From: Pigoraptor vietnamica
Taxonomy: Eukaryota; Opisthokonta; Filasterea
Reading direction: 5' to 3'
Assembly: GCA_943704525.1 (NCBI GenBank)
Contig: CALSCQ010002177.1
Coordinates: forward strand, 1-50,861
DNA: 50,861 nucleotides
Part shown: piece by piece, positions 12,953-22,874 of the stretch
How the letters are laid out: each line of letters starts with the position of its first letter
Position numbering within the stretch: position 1 is the first letter of the stretch
Program-made: the position numbers and the translations under genes
The notes under the pieces: model-generated
The model's input: the letters and a program-made list of their open reading frames with translations, nothing else
What the model was told of the DNA's origin: nothing
Database searches by the model: none

Positions 12953-15900
12953 CTACTCGGGGATGCGAACGTAGTCGATCACGTGGGCGCCGTCGCGCTT
13001 GAACTCGAACTTCATGGCGTACGCGACACCCGCCTTGAGGTCGACGAGCGCGTGGACCTCCCACCCGACCTCGCAGAAGGACTCGAGGCGGAACTCTGCG
13101 GCGGCGGCCTTCTTGGCAGAGTACGCCCACTGCTCGACGTCGATGGGCATGACGGTCCAGCGCCGCGACTCCATCTGAATCTGGAACAGCGCCTCCTTCT
13201 CGTCCTCCGATTTGGACACCTGCGTGCGCAAGGGGTTGCGCGGTGCATGAGAGGCGGTCGCGAAGGTCGAGGATTCCGAGCGCCGCCGTGCTACCCACCC
13301 GGACCCACGAGCGGTACCACTTGTCCAAGACATCGCAGTAAATGAACGCAATGTCGCCCTCCTTGCGCTCCGGGAAGGACTGCGGGGGGTTTTGGTAGCT
13401 GTACGCGAAGTCAATGTCAGACACAGGCTGCAGTTTGCGCACGCTACGCAGACGGAAACGTACACAGCGGTGGTCGTGGCCGTCTTTCCGGAGAACTCCT
13501 CAAACGTAAACCGGAGTTGCAGGGGCTCCAGGCGCGCAAGATAGGCGCTGCGTGGCGGTCGCGCCGTCAGACGCAGGAACAGGCGAAAACAAAACAGCGC
13601 AATGCGCAGCGCACCTGCGGCCCCAACCGCCCGCCGTCTCGCGCTTGCCCTCGGCGCGGAAAAAGGCGCGGAATTTGAAGCGGCTCATGTCCTGCGGCTT
13701 GACTTCGATGGGGTATTTCATGGCGCTGTCGTCAAAGCGCAGCTCTATCGCAGGTGTCCACGTCCCGTTGATCAGCGCCTCCGCCTGGATCTGCGGTGAA
13801 ACGGCATGGCGGGTATCAGCCTGTGTGTTCCGATCGATTCTATAAATCCTCGGTGTCTGACACCCCGCCCTTCAGTGACACTCGCACTCGGCTCCATTGC
13901 GCAGCCATGCGCGTTACCTCTATGACGCGGATGGGGCCTTCCGTGGTGGAGCCGTCCTCGAGCGCGGCAAGCAGCTTCAGCGCCTCGTCGACGTTGACCT
14001 TTCCCTCTTTGAGCATCGACAGCACGCTCAGGCGCTCGTCGTGGGACGCGCCCTTGTGCGCCCCGTGGCCAGTGTGCATCAGGGAGACGTCGAGATCGAA
14101 CGAGTCGAAACTGTGGACAATGGGCCGTAAACAACAGACGCCGATGCCACGCACTCACAACCGGGAAAAGCACCCACTCGTTGCCGTTGACGTAGTTGCA
14201 GGTCACATCGCCGTTCCGCTTGACGCGTAGCGACAGACCGCCGGTGGACGTCGAAGGGGCGTGCTCCTGGGGAGGGCGCTCTGCGCATAACCGCATGAGT
14301 AACAGGAACACACACACAGCCGCATCCACAGCTCGCGACGCACCCTTGAAGACGGTGGCGGGAAACGGCTTGAAGGACTCTGCCTTGGGTGGGAGCTGGT
14401 AGTGCTGCACCGAGGGGCGCGCGGCGACATCGGTCGACAGGGACTTGACCTCGCCGGTCTTCGCGGGAGGGAAGAGGCGGACCGGCACCTCCTGCGCTCG
14501 CAGGTGGCGCGGTGAGCAAAGGGCGCGAAATCGTAGCAGCATAACAGCACAGCGAAGGGCGCTCAAGGGACTCGCACCTTCACGGCCGGGCTGTTGTGGC
14601 TCAGCGACTTGGCGTACAGGCGCACCGCTGCATTTTGGGGCCGTTAGCACGTGCGAATTGTATAATGTGATAAGTAGTGCTATGACGGCGCACCTGTCAC
14701 CTCGCCGTTTGCCACGATGAACTCGGCCCACGCGCGCCACTTTGTGTCGCAGACCGTTTCCATGGGACCCGGCAACTCGTCCGTGCCACGCGCCCCGATC
14801 GCAATGGCGCCGTTCTTGAGCGCTTGAGCCTCTGCGGCGATCGCCTTCGCCTCGGCCTCCCCGTACTTCTTGAGGAAGAGCACAAAGTTGCCCTGCGAAG
14901 CACAACAAGTGCTCAGTCGGCGCATCACGCACGCACACGCACCGCACACACACGCGCACACACACACGCACACACACACGCACACACAAACAAACATCAT
15001 ATGCACCCGCGAGTCACACGTGACACACGTGCCTTCTGGAGCGCAACATAGAAGACGCCGGCGGGGGACTCGGCCGTCATCGTGCCGCAGCGTGCAATCT
15101 TCGGCATCGTATCCTCAAAGTCGTACTTTTCGGCGCGCCCAAATTCCTCCTGCTCCTCGCTGCGCAGGCGGGCATAGTGCGTCAGAGTGAATCCACGGCC
15201 GAAAACCACATAACACATGGGGCGCCTGCAGCCATCGCCCACCGGTGAATAGACTGCCCAAACTTGTAGAACGCGGCATATGCATAGCGCGAGTGGTGCT
15301 CCGAGGCATGGCGTCCGGCCACGCAGCCCGTGGAGAAGGCCGTCTCGGCGTTCTCGCGCGCGTTGCAGCACGTCATGTTGCGCTCGCTGTCTGCTCGATA
15401 GTGGGGAGTGGTCAGGCAATCAATGGCAGCGTGTCCCGCTGCAATTACAAACAAGAACCCACAGTGGACGAGCGGATAGCCGGAGTGGAACTTGCACGCG
15501 CCCTCGGGGTTCGCGGACTCGCGGTAGTCCTGCCCGCACTGCACGCACTGCCGCACCGTCTCGTTGGCCTTGCGCTGTTCCTCCTGCTGCAGAAGGTCCA
15601 CCGTCGCCGCCGCCGTTTCGTGCACACGCGCATCCGCGCGCTTCACTAAAGGCGAAAGACCGGCAAAGGGTCGCTTAGACGAAGGCTGCAAACTCATCAT
15701 GACGCCGACGATGCCAACACACGTAACACCCACCCTCCTCGGCCTGCACGGCGGTCTGGAGGTCGAGGAGGCACGAGTCGAGCTGCTTGTTCAAGTCGGC
15801 GAAGCGCTCGAGCTTGGCGGCGCCGCGCAGGAACTTCATGACCTTTGTGCGAATCATGTCCTTGATTTGCTCGTCGATAAACGCCTGGCACTCCTGCAGC

Positions 15901-16100
15901 AGCCGCACGAGCTTGAGGAGCGCATCCTTGTAGACGATGAGGTTCTCGGCCTTCGAATTGAGCACCATGAGCGGCTGCTGGAGGGAGTTGACGCGCCCGA
16001 CAAGCTCCCCCAGGCGCTCGTCCTGCTCGCGGTACTCCTCCGTCATCTTGTAGATGGTCTTCGCAATGGTGATTGCGAGCGAAATGGCCTCCTGCGCCAT
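12953..16100 (-). CDS. HeLo/MLKL-like four-helix bundle + CHORD-like zinc protein
   Basis: Unrecognised multidomain protein; 13 exons, 723 aa: 16100-15734, 15645-15463, 15390-15243, 15159-15033, 14892-14694, 14627-14578, 14491-14344, 14280-14178, 14110-13918, 13790-13615, 13547-13466, 13427-13299, 13219-12953. All phases agree. Residues 1-120 are all-helical and resemble the N-terminal bundle of MLKL and HeLo proteins (TIAKTIYKM, NSLQQPLMVLN, RFADLNKQLDSCLLDLQ). A short coiled segment (124-152) follows. Then comes a CHORD-like cluster: Cys156, Cys159, Cys173, His176, Cys191, Cys192, Cys206, His211, with NPEGACKFHSG and GCVAGRH. Residues 230-460 are mixed and unassigned. 464-494 (DERLSVLSMLKEGKVNVDEA) resembles a SHOCT/LiaX-type helical hairpin. 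The C-terminal third looks beta-rich. No kinase or NLR domain, no TM segment. Intron 4 is GC-AG. By analogy it may be a regulated membrane-acting effector; this is inference. Confidence 0.8.
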
Positions 16101-16416
16101 GCTGACTGCGCCGGACGGGCGTGGGGTCGTGAGGGAAAGAGGGTCGCAGTTGGGTGTGCAGTGCGAAACGCTTCTTAGGCTCTATGCGCAACCCTCCGTT
16201 TTGAATCTTCGTGTGGCTGTGGGTCGTTCCCACAACAGAGACCACTCCAAATATGGGCAAGAAATGTGTCTGGACTGTCTGTGTCCTTTTTGGGGCTGTT
16301 ACTGCGCGATCCCCTTGAAATATTCCGCCGCCGAACAGCCACAGCACCGCTTTTTCAACGACAACTCACGCAGTTATCGCCAACGAACCGGAGTCGGAGG
16401 GTGTGCTACTACAGGC
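16101..16416. promoter_or_regulatory. Shared divergent upstream region, HeLo-CHORD / AUP1
   Basis: A 316-bp spacer between the two start codons, so both genes must be driven from here. Its middle (16190-16380) is less GC-rich than the genes. No confident motif seen. Confidence 0.5.
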
Positions 16417-17638
16417 ATGGGGGACGGACTTCAAGGCGGCGCTGACCCGCCGTTCGCATCGCTCTTCACTCTGCACCGGCTGAAGCGCCCAATCGGCGCC
16501 GCCCACGTCCTGTTTGCTGTCTACTGCGTCGTCATCGGCCTCCCCCTGCTCGTCGTGCGGCTGCTGCTGCTTGTGCCCGTCCATGTCCTCTTTGTACTTC
16601 TCCCTCCACCAGTCGACCGCCTCTTCTTCAGGGCGGCGATTGCCGTGTGTTTTGGATGGATCGTGCGCACACACGACAGGTCAGTGAGCCGGCGACGATC
16701 GCCGCTCGATTCCTGCCACACTCACATGTCATTTCGCGCAGGCACAAGTACGTGCAAGCGGAGATGATCTCCTGCACGCATTCTTCGGTACGTGCAAATG
16801 TGTTCGCGCCCTGCGCCCTCAATGCGGCTCATGGTGTTCGTCACCCACGGCAGGAACTCGACGGGTATTCGCTGCACTGCCTCGGCGCATTCCAGCAGCT
16901 CACAACATTCCCGTACTACCACATTCTGCCCAAGAAGCTCGGCCTCATCTACGCCAAAGTAGCACCGGGTGCGTTGTCGATACCTTAGCCCGTGCCATTC
17001 CTGATACTCACTGGTTCGGTCTGCAGAGCGGCGCGATGAGCTGCGCGAGAAGATAAGGCAGCGTATTAAGAGCGACAAGCGCCCGCTTATCTCGTTCTCG
17101 GAAGGTGCGTGCGATCGTCCGCCCTGATTAGTGCCTTGCAGCGTGCGGTCGCTCACCGTGCTGTCTCAGGCGGCTTCACGAACGGGCGCGTGGGCCTGAT
17201 GGTCTACAACAAGTTCCTGTTCTCGCTCGGTCTCACCGTGCAGCCCGTCACTCTGCGCGTCTGGAACCCGTGGCCGGTCGAGGTGGGGCGGGCAGTGCGT
17301 TGCGTGGCTGCTTGCCATGTCACGTGACCGTTGTCTTCTGTTTGGCAGCACGACCGCCTCGGATCGACCAATCTCAAGAACCTCTTCTTCATCGGGCTGA
17401 TGCCCTTCCTTGTCGTCGACGTCACCTTCCTCCAGCCGACGGTGGGCGCCTGCGTTGTGTCTGTTCCATCTCGCTATTCACTAACAGAACGTGGGCGCTG
17501 CAGGCAATTCGAGAGGGCGAGACAGACGCCGACTTTGCGGCGCGCGTGCAGCGCACTGCGGCCGCGCACCTCGGTGTGATCGCCACATCCCACATGTACA
17601 AGGGCAAAGCGGCGCTGGCAAAGTCGCTGTATGGCTAA
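16417..17638 (+). CDS. AUP1-like membrane acyltransferase
   Basis: A PlsC-type acyltransferase resembling ancient ubiquitous protein 1, which acts at the ER and lipid droplets. Exons 16417-16679, 16742-16787, 16854-16968, 17027-17104, 17170-17282, 17349-17441 and 17504-17638 give 280 aa. A strongly hydrophobic hairpin segment (about residues 25-70) precedes the catalytic domain. The HX4D motif reads His101-SSEL-Asp106 and is split by the intron at 16788-16853. The glycerol-binding block is SEGGFTNGR. Further matches are PVTLRVWNPWP and IREGETDADFAARVQ, the latter aligning with the end of the AUP1 acyltransferase domain. The protein stops soon after, so the CUE and E2-binding (G2BR) regions of animal AUP1 are absent. 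The start is the first in-frame ATG (MGDGLQGG). Confidence 0.85.
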
Positions 17639-17769
17639 ACAACGCCCACTGAGTGACCCCCGTCTCGCCCCCGTTCCTATTATGGCACGTTCCGCAGACA
17701 AACTGGCAACGAACGACAACTGGTCCGTTGCCGCAGTGACCGGCGGTTTGTTCTCCTAGCCAGCGTTTG

Positions 17770-20137
17770 TCACTGCACCAGCCACGCGCTGACGCCGCAA
17801 GGGGGAATGTAGCGACCGCCAACGACAAACGTGGCGTCGCTGGCCGCCGGCGCCACCGCATTGCACGCCGCGTCGTAATTGAAGGCGAAGACCACAGAGC
17901 CCCGGCGCCGGGTGCGCAGCGACGTGGATAACACGGAGGTCGGTGCAGTGCATCTCGAAACAGAGGCGACGTAACTCGTGAGAAAGGAGACGTCTGGATA
18001 GAATCCCACGTAGTGACAGCGTCCGCCGTCGTGTGCGAAGGACACCACGGCCGGACGGCCGTCCTCGAAGGTAGCCTCTATCTGCAGTGCCGCCCCTTTC
18101 ACCGGTTCTAAGTGCTCCACCCAAACGGACGCTCGGCACGGCGGGATGCCCGCGCGCGTGACGCCGACCGTGAGGCCGTCCCGCAGGCTTTCCACGCGCA
18201 CGACGCGGACGGGAATCACAGTGTCCTGAAGCGACGCCCCCGGTGGCAGCGTCGGAGGGATTTGGAAGTCCGCGGTTTTGCTGCCTGTGCGCGGACCAAG
18301 CACGGCACAACCGCGGAACGACGCCAGCTGCGCAACCAGCGGTGGGCGCACTATCGGCGACGAAGGCACCACGACGAGACCGTACGGGGCGAGGTCCGCC
18401 CCCGGCGGCACAATGTCGACATCGAGGCCCAACCGCCTCAGCGAGGTGTAGAATATGAGCACGACCTCCATGTACGAAAACAGCGCGCCCTGCGGCTGTG
18501 TGCCAATCACCCACGCGGCCTCGTAGTCGAACACGAGCGCGGCAGGCGCCAGTGACGACCGCCCCCGGATGTGCGGACCCAGTGTGGCAAGGTCTTTGAC
18601 CGCGTCGGCCACCTCGCCAGTCGCCACGTCGGGCGAATAGTCGGGCCTGTTCAGCCCCGAGTGCATTTGCTCCTGCGTGCAAGTGGGCGGACAGTGGGTC
18701 AGTGCGTGTCATAAATGCCTCGCCGTTCAGGAATCCCACCTGCGCAAAGGGACACTGCCTCCACCGGAAGTACGACACAACGTCTGCGCCGTGTGCGACG
18801 GCCTCCAGCGTCCACAGGCGGACCATTCCCGCGGCCGGCGAGGGATTGTTGGTCGCCCAGTTGACGGGGCCGGGCTGCTGCTCCATGACCCAAAAGCGAC
18901 CGCGACCGACGCCGCGGTAGAGGTCGTGGTGGAAGGCGGCAATGTCCGGGTGGCCCGTGCGCGCGAACGCGAGCTTGTCTGCGTCGGTGACTGCGCGGGG
19001 CATGGCAGCCGTGTCCGTGAACCCCAGCGGATACGAGTCCCACGCGGCGAAGTCAAGGCACTCGCCGAGGGCAAAGTGGTCAAACTGCGTGAAGAATCCC
19101 ATCATGTTCGTCGTGACAAAGCGGCCGGGGGACAGGCGCCGCACAATCGACTCCTGCAGGCGCGCGTACGCCGCCACCTGCTCCGACGCAAACCGGCGAA
19201 AGTCGAGCCAATGCGCTGGATTTGCCTGCAAAAAAGCGGGCGTTACGCACAGCAATTGGAGCCGATTGAAGAAGATCTTGCGCACCTCCGTGACGGTCAA
19301 GTTCGGCAGGCCGATCTCGTCAAATGACCCGTAATCCATCGACCAGAAGGCATTGCCCCACGCCGCGTTGAGCGCAGACACGTCTGCGTAGCGTGCGGCA
19401 AGCCACGCGCGGAAGCACGCGAGGGTCTCGTCGCAAAAGCTCATCACGGTGTCGTGGCAGCCGAATTCGTTGTCCAGCTGCCACCCACCCACGGCGGGGT
19501 GCCGGCCATACCTTCGCAAGGAGGCGACATTGAGGACGAGACAGTACAAGTCCACGAGCCTTCCATCCTTCTAAGAGCATCAGATGCGCTCTGTTTCACG
19601 CAAGCCACCCAACCCACCTCTCCGCAAAAAGCGTCACTATGCGCTCTGTTTCACGCAAGTAGGTCGCCGAGCAGAAGTTGTAGTGGCGACGGGAGCCGAA
19701 CCTGCGCACGTGGCCGTTGGCGTCCACCGGCAGGATGTCCGGGTACTGTAGAGAGCGGAGTCAGCACCTGTTCTGCGCCCACATATTCAGCGTGGCCACT
19801 TGCCTCGTCCACAAGCCACTTGGGAGGGCAGGCAGTGGGCGTCCCCAGGACGACAGTGAGCCCCTCCGCCGCAAGGGCCTGGATGGCTCCGTCAAGCACG
19901 TCCCACTTGAACACGCCCCGTTGCGGCTCGACAACAGCCCAGGCAAACTCCCCAATGCGAACGTGCCTGCAAATGGGCGCATGAGAACGGGTGCATTGAG
20001 ACAGAGGCGGGTATTAGCACACACCGTATGCCGAGCTTTCGCATGGCGGCTGCATCAGCGGCCCACGCTGCACGCGGCCATTGCTCGGGGTAGTAGCACA
20101 CGCCAAATCCCGGCGCACGGTCTTCCGTGGACGCCAT
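17770..20137 (-). CDS. GH42 beta-galactosidase, bacterial type
   Basis: Hydrolyses terminal beta-galactosides. Exons 20137-20025, 19966-19804, 19745-19618, 19511-19286, 19225-18740 and 18672-17770 give 672 aa, typical for family GH42. Key blocks: [54 protein letters not shown] (acid/base Glu150), [14 protein letters not shown] (nucleophile Glu325) and [16 protein letters not shown]. The C-terminal trimerisation and beta domains follow ([19 protein letters not shown]). No signal peptide, so it is probably cytosolic. Intron 19285-19226 is only 60 nt, stopless and in frame; I removed it because family members join LTVTE directly to xNPxH. Intron 2 is GC-AG (DE|GCAAGT). GH42 is mainly prokaryotic, so horizontal origin is plausible, but the introns and GC content are native-like. 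Confidence 0.92.
19584..19659. repeat. Exon fragment duplicated in the adjacent GH42 intron
   Basis: The 21 nt at 19639-19659 lie in exon 3 and encode the conserved LRETERI. They are repeated identically at 19584-19604, 55 bp away inside the following intron. This looks like a partial tandem duplication across the exon end that was then absorbed by splicing. Confidence 0.85.
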
Positions 20138-20450
20138 GCCTGGGCGAGAGAGAAAAGCTGACCCTCGAACTGCCGCCTGAAGGTCGCCAAAAAGTTGGTG
20201 ACGTTGTGAGGTAACACTTGTTACTTATTTAGTTTGATCCGGGGCGGACGGTATTATTCCAAACTGAGTACCGCGTCGTACATTATGTATGGCGTGACGT
20301 AATCAGAAAGCCATGAGCCAATCTTCATCGCGCGTTTGCTGTCATGTGATGCCCGCAATTGCAATTTGCGCAAAAGCTTGTGGATGCCCTCCTCTCATCA
20401 GCGCAAAAAACTTCACCCTTTCCCACGCTCTCTTTCGGAGGCAATTGACG
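20138..20450. promoter_or_regulatory. Shared divergent upstream region, GH42 / cathepsin C
   Basis: The start codons are 313 bp apart. The middle (20215-20300) is relatively AT-rich (ttacttatttagtttgatcc). No canonical TATA or E-box is seen beyond a CATGTG-type site near 20343. Confidence 0.5.
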
Positions 20451-22421
20451 ATGGCGCGCGCGCTTGTTGCCCTTGCGCTCGCGGCGCTGCTCGCGGTGGC
20501 GTCCGCGGACACCCCCGCCAACTGCATGTACGACGACATTATCGGCACGTGGGTCTTCTACAAGAGCGCCGGCGGCCAGACGAACGCCGAGTCGTGCGCG
20601 AATGCGTTCACGGTGGACTCTGTGGCGACCGTGATGCTGTCGTACCCCGACATTGCGCGCGACCAGGCCGGCACGAGTGGCTTCTTCACGCTTATTTACA
20701 ACCAAGGGTTTGAGGTTGTGCTCGGAGGCGTCAAGTACTTTGCCTTCTCAAAGTACGTCAAGGACGCCTCGGGGAACGTCACCAGCTACTGCGACACGAC
20801 GCTCAACGGGTGGTTCCACAACGAGGACGAGACGAACTGGGGCTGCTACTATGGCAAGCGCATCGCGTCGCCCTCGAACGCCGAGGCCGTGCGCACGACC
20901 GTGGCGCGCGACTCGCAGCGCCACGCCGGCCGCATGTACGTCCCCGATCACGACTTTGTGCGCCGCATCAACGCCGCGCAGTCGCTGTGGACCGCCGATG
21001 CGTACGAGACCGAGAACGCGGGTAAGACGATGGCCCACCTCAACCGCCGCGCCGGTGCCGCCGTTGCCGAGCGCGCCGCCTACCACGCGGTGGCTGCTGC
21101 CGGTGTGCAGGCTGCCCCCGCTACGCCGCCGAAGAGCGTTGCGGACATTCCGGACTCGTTTGACTGGCGCAATGTGAACGGCGTCAACTACGTTTCGCCC
21201 ATCCGCGACCAGGGGCAGTGCGGCAGCTGCTACGCGTGGGTGTCGGAGCGATGCGTGGCAACTGTAACCACCTGCTTGCTTTCGCGTCGTGGTGGATCGT
21301 CTATGTAGCAAGAACGCATGTCGGCGTAGTTGCTGTGCTGACGCATGTGTTCTCTGCGCAGCTTTGCGAGCGCCGGCATGATTGAGGCTCGCGCGCGCAT
21401 CGCGTCGAACAACACGTACCAGCCCGTGATCAGCACCCAGTACATTGTCTCGTGCTCCGAGTACTCGCAGGGCTGCGACGGCGGGTGCGTGGCAGCTAAT
21501 GTGGAACGAATTCGCTTGCAAGTCGGTTTTTTTTTTTTTGCTCAATCGTGACTTACATTTGCCTTGCTCCAGTTTCTCGTACCTCGCCGGCGGCAAGTTC
21601 GGCCAGGACTTTGGCCACATTGAGGACGACTGCTACCCCTACGAGGCCGCCACGTCGGCGTGCAAGCCGGTCACGTGCGAGAAGAAGCGCCTGTACGTCA
21701 AGAACTACCGCTACATTGGCGGCTATTTTGGCGCCCTTCACGCGACGGACGCGCCCGCCCACCAGCGCGCCGTGGAGGCCATTCAGCTCGAGATTCTCCG
21801 CGGCGGCCCTGTCACGACGGACTTTGAGGGTGCGTAACGTGTGTGTGCCTCTGTGTGAGCCGTTGTCTGAGCTGCTCTGAGTCTTGTGGGCTTGCGTGTG
21901 CGGCGTGTGTTTACAGCGCGGCTGCCTGAGCGTGTGCCTTGCTTGCGCGCAGTGTATCCGGACTTCCAGATGTACAAGGGCGGCATCTACACGCACACGG
22001 GCCTCACGTCGAGCTTCAACCCCTTCGAGCTGACGAACCACGTCGTCGTCATCGTCGGCTGGGGCAGCGAGAACGGCACGCCGTACTGGATTGTGCGCAA
22101 CGTGGGTGTCGCGGCGCTTTTGTTGCGCGTCCGCATTTCTCGGCGAAATCTAACACACTGCCTCACTTTCTCCTCCTTGCGTTCCTTTCCACGCATGGTC
22201 CTCCACAGAGGTGAGCAGAAGCGGACTGTATCCATAGCTGAGCTCAGATACTGAGAGTCGTCCCCTGTCTGCGCTTGCGTGCCTCGCTTCGGTCATCTGA
22301 CGTGCTATTCTTGCGCAGCTGGGGCACCTCGTGGGGCGAGAGCGGCTTCTTCCGCATCATCCGGGGCCGTGACGAAGTCGCCATTGAGAGCATGTGCGTG
22401 GCCGTTGACCTCGACCTCTGA
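20451..22421 (+). CDS. CTSC: Cathepsin C (dipeptidyl peptidase I)
   Basis: A lysosomal papain-family exopeptidase that removes N-terminal dipeptides and activates other proteases. Exons 20451-21235, 21362-21484, 21573-21829, 21953-22101, 22209-22210 and 22319-22421; 472 aa versus 463 in human. A signal peptide ([16 protein letters not shown]) is followed by the exclusion domain ([33 protein letters not shown]) and propeptide. The catalytic domain shows [17 protein letters not shown] (active Cys), [20 protein letters not shown] (active His) and [10 protein letters not shown] (active Asn). The NSW codons are complete only if a 2-nt exon AG at 22209-22210 is included; without it the frame shifts and the protein ends early. 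The first in-frame ATG at 20313 lacks a signal peptide, so I chose 20451. Confidence 0.95.
22209..22210 (+). other. CTSC: Predicted 2-nt microexon of cathepsin C
   Basis: The preceding exon ends CGC AAC (Arg-Asn) at 22101 with donor gtgggtg. The next recognisable exon starts C TGG GGC at 22319 in phase 2. Two bases are missing. Midway, the sequence ctccacag|AG|gtgagcag supplies an acceptor, two bases and a strong donor, giving AAC AGC TGG. The flanking introns would be 107 and 108 nt, normal for this genome, whereas a single intron would be 217 nt and frame-breaking. Confidence 0.75.
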
Positions 22422-22634
22422 GGACGTCATGCAGAGCGGACACTTCTGCCGGCTTGTCTCTGGTGTTGTGCCAATACACTTGGAAAAATCAGACCCATGT
22501 CCGCGTTGGTGCAAGGTGGATGTTACAGTGTGGGGGTTTCCCGTGCCGCAAAAACACAAAACACCGCAGTCGGGCAAACTAACAGTACAGCGCGTGCGTT
22601 TTCAGCTCTGCACACAGCAACACGCGCGTAAGGC

Positions 22635-22755
22635 TCTCGCCTCCCTCTCGTGTGTATGCGTGGCTGAGTTTGAGGGCTTTCAGCACTCTCGCCTCCCTCT
22701 CGTGTGTATGCGTGGCTGAGTTTGAGGGCTTTCAGCACTCTCACCTCCCTCTCGA
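22635..22755. repeat. 52-bp tandem repeat (2.3 copies)
   Basis: Two identical 52-bp units start at 22635 and 22687, each containing cctccctctcgtgtgtatgc and ending in a ctttcagcac block. A third partial copy starts at 22739. They lie 120-240 bp upstream of the RhoGAP start codon. Confidence 0.9.
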
Positions 22756-22874
22756 GTTCGCCCGCATGACGACGCGCGCCTGAATCAAACCGAACTGTCG
22801 CTCGCACTTGCTCGGAGCAGACGCAAAGGCCGTCCCCTGCCCCTGCGGCCGCGCAGTAACGCGGTGACTCAGCC

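Noticed and set aside
13772-14989. 405-aa minus-strand frame through the HeLo-CHORD gene
   Set aside because: A different frame that reads through several introns; the spliced frames give coherent domains and consistent phases.
20313-20450. Upstream in-frame ATG of cathepsin C at 20313
   Set aside because: The extra 46 residues would bury the signal peptide; the ATG at 20451 starts directly with it.
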